From NCBI GenBank assembly GCA_016795325.1, contig JAEUHY010000015.1, positions 868,001-932,000 of the forward strand: 64,000 nucleotides of DNA. Reading direction: 5' to 3'. Below are positions 17,680 to 26,863 of this stretch, piece after piece. The notes beneath the pieces are model-generated. The model was not told the DNA's origin and searched no databases. It worked only from the letters and a program-made list of their open reading frames with translations. The stretch is from Planctomycetota bacterium. Its GTDB lineage: Bacteria > Planctomycetota > UBA1135 > GCA-002686595. The stretch's first letter is position 1. Each line of letters begins with the position of its first letter. A program made the translations under genes and the position numbers.

Positions 17680-18987
17680 ATGCTCCACGCAGTCCGAACG
17701 AGCGCCTTGATCGTCGCCAGCCTCGGTTGCGTCGCCGGCGTCGAGCCCGGCGAGCCGCGCACTCGAGCGTTGGACACGGCGCCGCAGGCCATTGCGTGGG
17801 AGTCCACGCACCAGGCTGACGATGGCGGGTACGCGACGGCTTTGCGCGGCGTGCCCGACGTCGACGGCGACGGCTTCAGCGACGTGCTCGTGCTCGGCGG
17901 GCGAGAGGAGCACGCGGATGCGCTCCTCGAACTGCGCAGTGGTGCGAGCGGTGAGTCGCTCTCGCGGACGGCGTACAAGGGCCCGCGTTCGTGGCGCACG
18001 ACGTTCGTCGACGCGCTTGCTCGGCCGGGCGGCGCCAGTGGTCGAGCGGGCATCCTCGCGCTGGCCGTTCATGCGGGTGAAGCTCCACGCTTCGACACGA
18101 TCGTCCCTGTCGAGGCGGAGCTTGTGTGGCTCGAGTTCGGGCGCGCGGGCGCGATCCGCTCGATCGGCGCCATGCCGCTCGAGAGCGTGGAGCATTCGCC
18201 GTTGATGGACGCTGGCGCGGCGGGCAGCGGACAGGTCGCGCTGTGTTCTCCGGCCCGCTGGAGCTCCACGGTCCAACTGTTCAGCTCACCGTCCGACGCC
18301 GCTGCGGAAGTCGGCGCGCCGCCCGTGCACATCTCGGCGGAAGTGGTGTGGCTGGCAACGGCCCCGCTCCCCGGCGCGAGTTCGGGCGGCGTGCTGATCA
18401 CCGTCGAGCTGACGAGCTACGAACCGCGCGTGGTCGCGCGCTCACTGCCCGGCGCCCAGGTCGTCTGGAGTCGGCCCCTCCATCACTCGCTGAAGACTCG
18501 CGCCGATCTCGGCGGAGGCGTCGTCGGGTCGAGCGGCCGCCTGTGGCTCGCTCTGCCGGGCGCGGGATGTCGAGCGTGTCAACGCCCGCGCGACGGCTTG
18601 GAAGCTGACGATGGCTGTGGGCGCGTCCTCGAACTGGACCTTCGAGCAGGCGACGTCATCGCGGAGCACCGGCGGCGCGGCGTGCACCGCTTTGGATTGT
18701 CCATGGACCTCGACCGGAGCGCCGAGTCCGCGACGCTGTGGACGGTCGGGCTGTGTGGCGCCGAGTTCGCGCTGCTTGCGATGGAGGAGTCGGCGGCGGG
18801 CCTTTCGAACTCGTGGTGGAGTGCTGCTTGGCCTGGCGCGGCGCTGAGTGAGCTTCGGCCGATCGTGGTTCGCTCGTCGCACAGCGAGTCGCTCGCCGAG
18901 GTGGTCCTTTTGTCGACGTTCGATGGCGCGGTCCGCTCGTCCACGCTCCGCTGTCGCCCGCTGCGCGAACGCTCCGCGCAGCCTTGA
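17680..18987 (+). CDS. Putative exported protein with FG-GAP/VCBS-like motif
   Basis: I do not recognise a named family. The 435-residue protein starts with a hydrophobic stretch (TSALIVASLGCVAG) that looks like a signal peptide; the Cys is not in a canonical lipobox (SLGC), so lipoprotein status is uncertain. After that, GVPDVDGDGFSDVLVLGG matches the calcium-binding D-x-D-G-D-G loop of FG-GAP/VCBS repeats, usually found in extracellular beta-propellers. The rest is beta-rich, with short segments such as ERSAESATLWTVGLCG. A GTG at 17671 would add three residues. It stands alone between the two-component pair and dnaK with 90-230 base gaps. Confidence 0.6.
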   Translation: MLHAVRTSALIVASLGCVAGVEPGEPRTRALDTAPQAIAWESTHQADDGGYATALRGVPDVDGDGFSDVLVLGGREEHADALLELRSGASGESLSRTAYKGPRSWRTTFVDALARPGGASGRAGILALAVHAGEAPRFDTIVPVEAELVWLEFGRAGAIRSIGAMPLESVEHSPLMDAGAAGSGQVALCSPARWSSTVQLFSSPSDAAAEVGAPPVHISAEVVWLATAPLPGASSGGVLITVELTSYEPRVVARSLPGAQVVWSRPLHHSLKTRADLGGGVVGSSGRLWLALPGAGCRACQRPRDGLEADDGCGRVLELDLRAGDVIAEHRRRGVHRFGLSMDLDRSAESATLWTVGLCGAEFALLAMEESAAGLSNSWWSAAWPGAALSELRPIVVRSSHSESLAEVVLLSTFDGAVRSSTLRCRPLRERSAQP

Positions 18988-19164
18988 CGCAGCGGCCCTC
19001 GGAGCTGCCTTCCGACTTCCCGCCGGCCATCGCGCTGCGCGAGCCGCGCGGGCGGGCCGCCACAACGGCAGGCACCTCGCCTCGGCTGTCAAAATGGCGG
19101 CGCGCGTATGCCGGTCGATCGACTAAGTCCATTGCGGGGGCCAACTTAGGTGCAGGTTCCCGGA

Positions 19165-19180
19165 TGGCACGCGCTTTGTT
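19165..19180 (+). promoter_or_regulatory. Sigma-54 (-24/-12)-like promoter of dnaK
   Basis: TGGCACGCGCTTTGTT matches the consensus TGGCACG-N4-TTGC(A/T) except for T in place of C in the -12 element. The GG and TG cores have the required spacing. Transcription would start near 19190, giving a leader of about 33 nt that contains the GGGAGGA ribosome binding site before the ATG at 19223. Confidence 0.4.
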
Positions 19181-19222
19181 TCCTACGGCGCGCAGCCCCA
19201 AGCAACCACGGGAGGAACTCAC

Positions 19223-21181
19223 ATGGCTCAGCAAGGCAAGATCATCGGCATCGACCTCGGCACCACGAACTCGGTGGTGGCCGTGATGGAAGGCGGCGAG
19301 CCGGTCGTCATCACGAATCTCGAAGGCTCGCGGCTCACGCCGTCGGTCGTCGCGTTCCAGGGCGAGAATCGTCTGGTCGGCGCGCCCGCCAAGCGCCAGG
19401 CGGTCACCAACCCCACGCGCACCGTGGCCTCGATCAAGCGCTTCATGGGCCGGCGGCACCGCGAAGTCGACCAGGAAGAGAAGCGCGTCGCCTACAAGCT
19501 CAAGGGCGCCGCGGAAGAACTGGTGAAGGTCGGCATCGACGACAAGGACTTCACGCCGCCGCAGATCAGCGCGATGGTGCTCTCGGCGCTCAAGGAAGCA
19601 GCTGAGAACTACCTCGGCGAGAAGGTGACGCGCGCGGTGATCACCGTGCCGGCGTACTTCAACGACGCGCAGCGCCAGGCGACCAAGGACGCGGGCACGA
19701 TCGCGGGTCTGACGGTCGAGCGCATCATCAACGAACCGACCGCGGCGACGCTCGCCTACGGACTCGACAAGAAGAAGAGCGGCAAGGTCGCCGTGTACGA
19801 CCTGGGCGGCGGCACGTTCGACATCTCGATCCTCGAGATCGGCGACGGCGTGTTCGAAGTGCTCGCCACCAACGGCGACACGCACCTGGGCGGCGATGAC
19901 TTCGACGACGTGCTGATGCAGTACGTCGCCGGCGAATTCCAGAAGTCGACCGGCATCGACGTGCGCAAGGATCCGATGGCGCTCCAGCGCCTCAAGGAAG
20001 CCTGCGAGAAGGCCAAGATCGAGCTCTCGAGCGCTGCGCAGACCGACGTCAACCTGCCGTTCATCACGGCGGACGCGTCGGGTCCCAAGCACCTGCACGT
20101 GCAGCTCACGCGCGCCAAGTTCGAGCAACTCGTCGAAGGTCTGATCGAGCGCACCAAGGGCCCGTGCCTGCAGGCGCTCAAGGACTCGGGCCTCCAGCCG
20201 AGCCAGATCGACGACGTGATCTTGGTCGGCGGTCAAACGCGCACGCCGGCGGTGCTCGCGATGGCGAAGAAGATCTTCGGCCGCGAGCCCAACAAGTCGG
20301 TCAACCCCGACGAAGCCGTGGCGGTCGGCGCCGCGATCCAGGGCGGCATCCTCGGCGGTGAGGTCAAGGACGTCGTGCTGCTCGACGTGACTCCGCTGTC
20401 GCTGGGCATCGAGACGCTCGGCGGCGTGTCGACCAAGCTCATCGAACGCAACACCACGATCCCGACCTCCAAGAGCCAGGTCTTCTCGACGGCCAGCGAC
20501 AGCCAGCCCTCGGTGGAGATCCACGTGCTGCAGGGCGAGCGCGAGTTCGCCCGCGACAACCGCTCGCTCGGTCGGTTCCACCTCGACGGCATCGCTCCCG
20601 CGCCGCGTGGCGTGCCGCAGATCGAAGTGACCTTCGACATCGATGCGAACGGCATCTTGAACGTGCGCGCCAAGGACAAGGGCACGGGCAAGGAGCAGCG
20701 CATCCGCATCGAATCGAGCTCGGGCCTGTCGAAGGACGAGGTCGAGCGCATGCGGCGCGACGCCGAGGCGCACGCGGCCGAGGACAAGAAGCGGCGCGAG
20801 CTGATCGACCTGAAGAACCAGGCGGACGCGGTCGTGCACGAGACCGACAAGGCGCTGGGCGAGCACAAGGGCAAGCTCAGCGAGGCCGAGGTCAAGGCGA
20901 TCGAGCAGGCGCGCGAGGCGCTGAAGAAGGCCGCCGAGGGCGAAGATCAGGCCGCGCTCGAAGCCGCGCTCAACGATTTCCGCACCAAGTCGCACAAGCT
21001 CGGCGAGGTGCTCTACAAGGCGCAGCAGGAGGCCGCCGCCGGGGCCGCGGGCGCGGCAGGTGGCGCGAAGGCTGCGGAGCCGCAGCCGGAGGCGGGCCAG
21101 CGCGCCAGTGGGGCTGGCCGCAAGGGTGCGCGCGACGGCGGCGACGAGCCGGTTGACGCGGACTTCGAAGTCAAGCGCTGA
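19223..21181 (+). CDS. dnaK: Hsp70 chaperone DnaK
   Basis: ATP-dependent cytosolic chaperone of 652 residues. The N-terminal nucleotide-binding domain shows [34 protein letters not shown] and [13 protein letters not shown]. The substrate-binding domain starts after the linker [15 protein letters not shown], and the helical lid is followed by an Ala/Gly-rich tail ending VDADFEVKR, a variant of the EEVD-like end of bacterial DnaK. A strong ribosome binding site (GGGAGGA) precedes the ATG. No grpE, dnaJ or hrcA gene is adjacent and I see no CIRCE element; a sigma-54-like promoter is upstream instead. A hairpin follows the stop. Confidence 0.98.
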   Translation: MAQQGKIIGIDLGTTNSVVAVMEGGEPVVITNLEGSRLTPSVVAFQGENRLVGAPAKRQAVTNPTRTVASIKRFMGRRHREVDQEEKRVAYKLKGAAEELVKVGIDDKDFTPPQISAMVLSALKEAAENYLGEKVTRAVITVPAYFNDAQRQATKDAGTIAGLTVERIINEPTAATLAYGLDKKKSGKVAVYDLGGGTFDISILEIGDGVFEVLATNGDTHLGGDDFDDVLMQYVAGEFQKSTGIDVRKDPMALQRLKEACEKAKIELSSAAQTDVNLPFITADASGPKHLHVQLTRAKFEQLVEGLIERTKGPCLQALKDSGLQPSQIDDVILVGGQTRTPAVLAMAKKIFGREPNKSVNPDEAVAVGAAIQGGILGGEVKDVVLLDVTPLSLGIETLGGVSTKLIERNTTIPTSKSQVFSTASDSQPSVEIHVLQGEREFARDNRSLGRFHLDGIAPAPRGVPQIEVTFDIDANGILNVRAKDKGTGKEQRIRIESSSGLSKDEVERMRRDAEAHAAEDKKRRELIDLKNQADAVVHETDKALGEHKGKLSEAEVKAIEQAREALKKAAEGEDQAALEAALNDFRTKSHKLGEVLYKAQQEAAAGAAGAAGGAKAAEPQPEAGQRASGAGRKGARDGGDEPVDADFEVKR

Positions 21182-21225
21182 GAGCTCCGCGCTGCGCCCG
21201 CGCAGGGCGCCGTGCGATCTCGCTC

Positions 21226-21256
21226 GCGGGGTGTGCGGCTGAACCGCACGCCCCGC
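21226..21256 (+). terminator. Hairpin downstream of dnaK
   Basis: A 13-bp stem (21226-21238 with 21244-21256, one G-T pair) with a 5-base loop, about 45 bases after the dnaK stop. There is only a short TTT after it, so a strict rho-independent terminator is not certain. Confidence 0.5.
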
Positions 21257-21443
21257 GCTGCGTTTGCGCCCCGTGCGCCGCGGGCCGACGGCGACTCGAC
21301 GCGCTCGCGAGGCCTTCTTTCGCGCTGCGAACTCTCCAAGCGCCGGCATGCGGCGGCCTCACGATGCGGCGCGAGCGCCGTACCCGTCGCGCGAGCACGC
21401 CAGCGTCGCGCATCGAATCGCTCTGCTGGCACGCAACTTTCGC

Positions 21444-21449
21444 TAGGCT
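21444..21449 (+). promoter_or_regulatory. -10-like hexamer TAGGCT, leaderless gldA-like gene
   Basis: TAGGCT lies 9 nt before the GTG at 21459 that begins the ABC ATPase, the same geometry as at ptsN and rpe. Confidence 0.4.
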
Positions 21450-21458
21450 CCGCGCATC

Positions 21459-22700
21459 GTGATCACCGTACGTGGATTGACGCGGCGCTTCGGCGCTGTC
21501 ACGGCTGTCGAAGCGCTCGATTTCCAACTCGAGAAGGGCGAGGTCGTCGGCTTCCTGGGCCCCAACGGCGCGGGCAAGACCACCACCATGCGCATCCTCG
21601 CCGGCTACCTGCCGGCGACGGAGGGCGTCGCGGTCGTGGCGGGCTTCGACGTGCTGCGTCAGTCGATGGAGGTGCGCAAGCGCATCGGCTACCTCCCCGA
21701 GTCGGTGCCGCTGTACGCGGAACTACGCGTCGAGGAGATGCTCGAGTTCCAGGGCCGATTGCACGGACTCTCGCGCGCCGAGCGCCGACAGCGCATTCCG
21801 CGCGTGCTCGAACGCGCAGGCATCGCCGACCGTTCGCGCTCGATCATCGGCCAGCTCTCGCGCGGCCAGCGGCAGCGCGTCGGCATCGCCGTGGCGCTGC
21901 TTCCCGACCCGCAGGTGCTGATCCTCGACGAGCCCACGAGCGGCCTCGACCCGCTGCAGCGCTTGGAGATCCGCAAGCTGCTGACCGAACTCGCGCGCGA
22001 GCACACCGTGCTGCTCTCGTCGCACATCCTGCCCGAGATCGAAGCGGTCTGTCCGCGCGTGATCATCCTCAGCCACGGACGCATCGCGGCCGACGGAAGC
22101 AAGGACGCGCTGCTGCACAAGCTCGGCGGCGGAAGTTACGTGCGCGTCGAAGCGGTGGTCGGTCCGGACGCCGCGGGGGCCGCGCGTTTGCTCGGCGCGA
22201 TCAAGGGCGCGGGCGCCGTGCGCGACCGCGGACGCCTCGGCATCCACCACGTGTTCGAAGTGCCGTGCGTCGAAGATCTGCGCGAGGACGTCGGCGCGCT
22301 GGCCGCGTCGAAGAAGTGGGCGCTGCGTGAGTTGTCGTGGCGCAAGCCGACGCTCGAGCAACTCTTCGCGCGCATCGCGCTCGACCTGCCGCTCGAAACA
22401 CCCGAGGACGGCGCGAGCGCTCCGGCTGCGGCGAGTGCGGCGCCGAGCGGCGCCGTGACGCTGCAGGTCGACGCGCAACTGCGCGCTGCGCCCGCGAGCG
22501 CGCCCGCGGCGGCCCCGAGCAGCTTCCGACCGCTCAACCCGTTCGAGGCGGCCGCGCCCAGCGCTCCGGCGCCGGGCGAGAAGTCCGCCGAGAAGCCTGC
22601 CGCTCCGCGCGTGGTCTACAACCTCAACCCCTTCGACCAGGGCGCGAGCCGCGATCTGTCGCGCCCCAAGGCGATCGACGACGCGCCGCGCGCTGAGTAG
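21459..22700 (+). CDS. GldA-type ABC transporter ATPase with Pro/Ala-rich C-terminal tail
   Basis: A 413-residue ATPase of an ABC-2 type transporter. Walker A is GPNGAGKT at 34-41, the signature is QLSRGQRQR (LSRGQ in place of LSGGQ, common in this family), Walker B is VLILDEPTSGLD, and the switch His is in SSHILPEIE. Residues up to about 305 are the usual GldA length. The remaining 100 residues form a low-complexity Ala/Pro tail carrying two similar short motifs, LNPFE (359-363) and LNPFD (389-393), the second preceded by VVYN. Such tails are not part of the ATPase fold and may bind a partner. The permease gene follows 45 bases downstream and the next two genes overlap or nearly abut, so the four form one operon. 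Confidence 0.92.
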   Translation: MITVRGLTRRFGAVTAVEALDFQLEKGEVVGFLGPNGAGKTTTMRILAGYLPATEGVAVVAGFDVLRQSMEVRKRIGYLPESVPLYAELRVEEMLEFQGRLHGLSRAERRQRIPRVLERAGIADRSRSIIGQLSRGQRQRVGIAVALLPDPQVLILDEPTSGLDPLQRLEIRKLLTELAREHTVLLSSHILPEIEAVCPRVIILSHGRIAADGSKDALLHKLGGGSYVRVEAVVGPDAAGAARLLGAIKGAGAVRDRGRLGIHHVFEVPCVEDLREDVGALAASKKWALRELSWRKPTLEQLFARIALDLPLETPEDGASAPAAASAAPSGAVTLQVDAQLRAAPASAPAAAPSSFRPLNPFEAAAPSAPAPGEKSAEKPAAPRVVYNLNPFDQGASRDLSRPKAIDDAPRAE

Positions 22701-22745
22701 CGCAGCGCCTCGAACCCATCTGCTCCGACGCTAGCTCTTCGAACG

Positions 22746-23492
22746 ATGCAAGGACTGTGGACGATCTACCGCCGTGAACTGGCGGGCCTGTTCCTCTCGC
22801 CGCTGGCCTGGATCCTGCTGACCATCGCGCTCTTCGCGCACGGCTACATCTTCATCTTCTATCTGGTCAGCGTGACCGGCCGCGACCTGCGCGCGGCCAT
22901 GCAACTGGCGCTCGCGGGCGACGTGTTCTGGTGGTTCATGTTGCTGCTGCCGCCGCTGCTCACGATGCGCATGATCAGCGAGGAGGCGCGCTCGGGTGTG
23001 CTCGAGTTTCTGCTCACCGCGCCCGCGACCGACGTCGCCGTCGTGCTGGGCAAGCTCGCCGCCGCGACCACGTTCATGGGGCTGTTGTGGTCGAGCGTGC
23101 TCTTGTACGGCGGCGCCGCGCACTTGCTAGGCGTGCGACCCGACTGGATCCCGGCGATCTCGGGCGTGTTCGGTGCGACGTTGGTGTCGTGCCTGTTCTC
23201 GTCGATCGGGCTCGTCGCGAGCGCGCTCAGCAGCACGCCGATCCTCGCGGCCTTCGCGGCCGTGGTGATGAACTTCCTGGTGATCGTGCTGCCCTCGCTC
23301 GACGCGCTGCTCAAACTTCCGGCGGGCCACTGGGCCAAGGTCGCACTCGGCCACGCGAGCGTGGTTTCGCAGTACCAGTCCTCGTTCGGCATCGGCGTGC
23401 TCGACACCAAACATCTGGTGTTCTTCGCCGCCTGGATCGCGTTCTTCGTGTTCGTCGCCACCCGTTTGCTGGAGAAGCGCCGATGGAGCTGA
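22746..23492 (+). CDS. GldF-type ABC-2 permease
   Basis: A 248-residue integral membrane protein with six hydrophobic segments: the first at about 15-40, then a pair around the RMISEEARSGVLEFLLTAP motif, and three in the C-terminal half. RMISEEARSGVLE with the following cytoplasmic coupling helix is characteristic of the GldF/NosY-type ABC-2 permeases. It would form the channel with the ATPase encoded just upstream. In Bacteroidetes, GldAFG is needed for gliding, but homologues are widespread in non-gliding bacteria, so gliding should not be inferred. The stop overlaps the next gene start by 10 bases. Confidence 0.9.
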   Translation: MQGLWTIYRRELAGLFLSPLAWILLTIALFAHGYIFIFYLVSVTGRDLRAAMQLALAGDVFWWFMLLLPPLLTMRMISEEARSGVLEFLLTAPATDVAVVLGKLAAATTFMGLLWSSVLLYGGAAHLLGVRPDWIPAISGVFGATLVSCLFSSIGLVASALSSTPILAAFAAVVMNFLVIVLPSLDALLKLPAGHWAKVALGHASVVSQYQSSFGIGVLDTKHLVFFAAWIAFFVFVATRLLEKRRWS

Positions 23493-25051
23493 AACCCGGG
23501 GCCGAACAGCGCGTCTCACGCGCCACGAAGCTGTCGATCGGCGCGCAGGTGGGCGCGCTGGTGTTGCTGGCCTTTTCGTGCGCTGCGCTGCTGACGTGGC
23601 TCTCGTCGCGACCGGGCTTGCGCGCCCGCGTCGACCTCACGACGTCGAAGCTCAACACGCTCGACCCGGCGCTCGCGGGCCTGATCGAGAAGGCGAAGGA
23701 CCGCATCGGCGTCGATGTGTTCTTCCAGGCCGAAGCCGCGCCGCTCGACCAAGTCGCAGCGGAAGCGCAGCGGCGCATGCGCGAGTTGCTCTACATCGCC
23801 CGCAGCCAGTTTCCTTCGAAGTTCCGCCACATCGACCACGACCTGCGCGACCTCGCGGCGGTGCAGACGCGCATGAAGGAGCTCGGGCTCAGCGAGCCCA
23901 ACGTCGTCGTCGTCGAACTGGATGGCAAGCGCGTCGTGTTGCGCCTGCTGCGCGACCTCGTGCGCGTGAATCCCGGCAACCCGAACCTGCGCCAAGATCC
24001 GTCGATCGAGGCCTTCCTGGGCGAGTCGGCGCTGGCCAATGCGATCCTGCGTGTGACGATCGACCAGCGTCCGCGCGTGCTGTTCACCACGGGCCACGGC
24101 GAGCGTGACCTCTACGAGGTCGAGTCGAGCCTGGGCCTGGGCAAGCTCCAGACGGCGCTGACCGCGGACGGTTTCAACGCCGAGCGCTGGGACTGGCGCT
24201 CGATGCCGCGCATCGCCGACGACGTGCGCATCGTGGTCGTGTTCGACGCGCGCCAGCCCTTCGAGCGCGCCGAGCTCGAGTCGCTGGATGCGTTCGTCCA
24301 GTCCGGCGGTCGGTTGCTCGTGGCCGCGACCAGCGACGACGCCGCGCTGCGCAACGCGGACTCGATCGAGCGCTTCGTCGAGCGCTTCGGAGTGCGCGTG
24401 GAGCCGGGCCTGGTCGCGCAGCCGATCGCCAACTCCTTCGGCGAGGTGATCAGCGGTCGGCGCGAGTGCGCCACGATCGTGAGCGGCGGCCGCGGCATCG
24501 ATCCGCGCCATCCGATCACCGAGTCGATTTGGCGCGCCGAGAAGTACGTGGGATTGCCCAACGTTCGGCCGCTGGCTCGCAACGACGCCGGTGCGCCGCC
24601 GAATGCGGCCGTGGTCGACATCATCCGCAGCCCGGGGACGTCGTGGCGCGACCTGCCCAACTCCAAGGGTGAGTACGATTTCCGGCCCGACGTGGCGCGC
24701 GAGGGCGAGATGGGCTCGAGCGTGCTGGCGTTCGCGGTCAATTTCCGACCGGCGAAGCCGCGCTCGAGCGATCCCGAGGCTGCCGCGGCCGAACGCTCGC
24801 GCGTGCTCGTGTACGGCGGCGCCGACGCGTTCTCGAACGGTTCGATCGAGCCCAACCGCGACCTAGTGCTCAACAGCTTCAACTGGCTCGCCGAGCGCGA
24901 AGAACGGCTGCGGATCGCACCGCGCATCGACGACCGCCGCATCGTGCAAGACGAGAACACCGTCGCTGCGCTCAACTACACCGCGCTGTTCGGACTGCCG
25001 CTCCTGTGCGGACTGGCGGGCGTCGTGCTCGCCTGGCGCCGCCGCAAGTGA
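23483..25051 (+). CDS. GldG-like ABC accessory protein
   Basis: A 522-residue protein with one N-terminal membrane segment (about 21-41) and one C-terminal segment (about 500-518, followed by AWRRRK); the large part between them is predicted to be periplasmic. The start VDLTTSKLNTL and the GHGERDL motif are typical of GldG/ABC-type uncharacterised transport domains, where TTGHGE is a conserved core. Family members work with the GldA/GldF ATPase-permease pair. The ATG at 23483 is chosen because it overlaps the permease stop by 10 bases and gives the expected N-terminal membrane helix; longer in-frame starts run through the permease gene. Confidence 0.9.
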   Translation: MELKPGAEQRVSRATKLSIGAQVGALVLLAFSCAALLTWLSSRPGLRARVDLTTSKLNTLDPALAGLIEKAKDRIGVDVFFQAEAAPLDQVAAEAQRRMRELLYIARSQFPSKFRHIDHDLRDLAAVQTRMKELGLSEPNVVVVELDGKRVVLRLLRDLVRVNPGNPNLRQDPSIEAFLGESALANAILRVTIDQRPRVLFTTGHGERDLYEVESSLGLGKLQTALTADGFNAERWDWRSMPRIADDVRIVVVFDARQPFERAELESLDAFVQSGGRLLVAATSDDAALRNADSIERFVERFGVRVEPGLVAQPIANSFGEVISGRRECATIVSGGRGIDPRHPITESIWRAEKYVGLPNVRPLARNDAGAPPNAAVVDIIRSPGTSWRDLPNSKGEYDFRPDVAREGEMGSSVLAFAVNFRPAKPRSSDPEAAAAERSRVLVYGGADAFSNGSIEPNRDLVLNSFNWLAEREERLRIAPRIDDRRIVQDENTVAALNYTALFGLPLLCGLAGVVLAWRRRK

Positions 25052-25053
25052 CC

Positions 25054-26796
25054 ATGCACCTTCGCAGCCTTCTGCTCCTGTTCGTCGTCGTCGCCGCGCT
25101 CGCTGGGCTCGCCTTTTGGCAACTGCGCGAGGAGGGCGAGCAACGCGCCAAACTCGACGTCGCTCTGCTCGAGGGCTTCGAGCGTGGCCGCGTGACCGGT
25201 GTGCGCATCGACAACCTCGAGCGCTCGCTGCAGATGCGCCTGGAGCGCACCTCCGACGGGCGCTGGCAGATCGTGGATCCGCTCGACTTCCCCGCGGATG
25301 TCGCGGTGATGGAGGCGCTGTTCAGCTCGCTCGAGACGCAGAGCCTGCGACCGCCGCTGGTGGAGGACATCAGCAAGCTGCGCCTCGATCCGCCGCGGGT
25401 CGTGCTCGAAATCACCGAGACGGTCTCGGGCAAACCGCGCGTGACGCGCATCGAGATCGGCGAGGTCGACATCGGCGATCAGTACGTGTACACGCGTCGC
25501 GACGGCGTGCTCGGACGCACGGAACGCGCGCTGGACACGGTGCTCGAGCGCGACCTGCCCGGCTGGCGCTCGCACCTGATCATGGATTTCGACGCGCGCT
25601 CGGTGGTCGAGCTCACGCGCGAAGGCGGCTTGCCCATGTCGGGCGCCGAGGCGATGCCCGTCGCGCTCAGCGCAGTGCTCGACGGCGAGTGGCGCTCCAC
25701 AGCGCCATTCGTCGCACAGCTCGATCCGCGCCAGATGGCCACGCTCGTCGGTGCGCTGGTGATGCTGCGCGCCGAGAGCTTCATCGACGCGCCCGCGCCG
25801 CTCGAGCACTACGGCTTGGCGCAGCCCGCCGCTCGAATCGCCGTCGTGGATGCGCGCGGCGTGACGCAGGCCGTGCGTTTCGCGCCTGAACCGCAGGGTG
25901 AGATGTGGTACGTCACGCGCGAAGATCGCCCCTACGTCTACCGCGTTTCGCCGCTGGGGATCGGCCTGTGCCTGCCGCCGAGCGAAGGGCTCGTCGACCG
26001 CAGCTTCACGCGCGCCGCGCGCGCCGAGGTCACCGGGCTCGCGCTGTCCTACGAAGGCGGCGAGATCTCGTTCCGGCTCGACCAGCGCACGTGGCGCGTC
26101 ACCGGGCGGCGCGACGGTCGCGAAGTGCTGTCGGAGGTCGCCGCCGACGACACGCTCGTCTCGCAGGCGCTCAGCGTGATCGAGCAGGCGCGCGTGGAGC
26201 AGCTGTACTTCGACAAGCGCATGGGCGCCGAGGACGTCCGTGGACGCATCGAACTGCAGCTGGGCGCAGCGAGCCTCGGCGGATCGCTGGGTGCGGCCGT
26301 GCGCACGGCCGATGGCGCGGAGGGCGTGCTTTTCAAACGCGACGGCGACGAGCTCGTGACGCTGCTTTCCCCGCGCGTGCTGGAACTCGTGCGCAGCGAA
26401 GCCAGCTCGTTCCAGAGCCTGTTGCTGCACAAACAACTCGAGATGGACACCTCGTACATCGAGGCGAAGTTCGGCGCCGTCACGCGCAAGTGGGCGCGCG
26501 ATGAGCACGGGCACTGGGCGCGGGTGGGGATGGAGACCGAAGCGAAGGAGTTCGCGCGGCTCGTCGACCGGCTGCTCTCGATGCGGGCGACCCGCATGCT
26601 GCGCCGCGGCGACGACCTGCTCGTCGAGCCGCTCGAAGTCCAACTCGCGACGTTCAGCGGCGCCGTGATCTCGTTCGTGCTCGGCCGCGCGCAGGTCGAC
26701 GGCGCAGAGGCGATCGTCTACCGCACCGGCAGCCAGTACGCGGTGGTCGGCGCCGAGCTCTACAACGCGCTCGTCCCGCTGCTCGCCGGCGACTAG
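25054..26796 (+). CDS. DUF4340 domain membrane-anchored protein
   Basis: A 580-residue protein with an N-terminal membrane anchor (LLLLFVVVAALAGLAFW, about 5-21) and a large beta-rich periplasmic part. The repeated pattern in which a residue block reads RWQIVDPLDFPADVAVMEALFSSLE, split by similar blocks later, matches DUF4340 proteins, which are usually encoded after GldG-like proteins. The ATG at 25054 follows the GldG stop after two bases, so it is almost certainly co-transcribed. Function is not established for the family; a substrate-handling role in the exporter is inferred from context. Internal repeats are about 200 residues long and the end (YAVVGAELYNAL) is conserved. Confidence 0.85.
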   Translation: MHLRSLLLLFVVVAALAGLAFWQLREEGEQRAKLDVALLEGFERGRVTGVRIDNLERSLQMRLERTSDGRWQIVDPLDFPADVAVMEALFSSLETQSLRPPLVEDISKLRLDPPRVVLEITETVSGKPRVTRIEIGEVDIGDQYVYTRRDGVLGRTERALDTVLERDLPGWRSHLIMDFDARSVVELTREGGLPMSGAEAMPVALSAVLDGEWRSTAPFVAQLDPRQMATLVGALVMLRAESFIDAPAPLEHYGLAQPAARIAVVDARGVTQAVRFAPEPQGEMWYVTREDRPYVYRVSPLGIGLCLPPSEGLVDRSFTRAARAEVTGLALSYEGGEISFRLDQRTWRVTGRRDGREVLSEVAADDTLVSQALSVIEQARVEQLYFDKRMGAEDVRGRIELQLGAASLGGSLGAAVRTADGAEGVLFKRDGDELVTLLSPRVLELVRSEASSFQSLLLHKQLEMDTSYIEAKFGAVTRKWARDEHGHWARVGMETEAKEFARLVDRLLSMRATRMLRRGDDLLVEPLEVQLATFSGAVISFVLGRAQVDGAEAIVYRTGSQYAVVGAELYNALVPLLAGD

Positions 26797-26813
26797 CGCG
26801 CCGCGGACGCTGC

Positions 26814-26842
26814 TTGCGGCGACCCTTCCAAAGCCCTAACTT
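26814..26842 (+). promoter_or_regulatory. Sigma-70-type promoter of the mrfA-like gene
   Basis: TTGCGG (26814-26819) and TAACTT (26837-26842) are 17 bp apart. The expected start of transcription is close to 26850, giving a short leader of about 15 nt before the ATG at 26864. Confidence 0.5.
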
Positions 26843-26863
26843 CCGCGCAGGGGGCGCAAGAAG

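Noticed and set aside
19000..19222. CIRCE (HrcA) operator upstream of dnaK
   Set aside because: I looked for TTAGCACTC-N9-GAGTGCTAA and found no such inverted repeat.
18656..21349. An 897-codon open frame on the minus strand opposite dnaK
   Set aside because: It is the antisense shadow of dnaK. High GC keeps most frames open, and its translation is a low-complexity Arg/Leu/Ala sequence without motifs.
21860..21905. Altered ABC signature (LSRGQ) as a defective ATPase
   Set aside because: The variant is common among GldA/CcmA-type ATPases and all other motifs are intact.
21459..26796. Gliding motility from the GldAFG-like genes
   Set aside because: These ABC genes are widespread in non-gliding bacteria and no other gliding genes are in the window.
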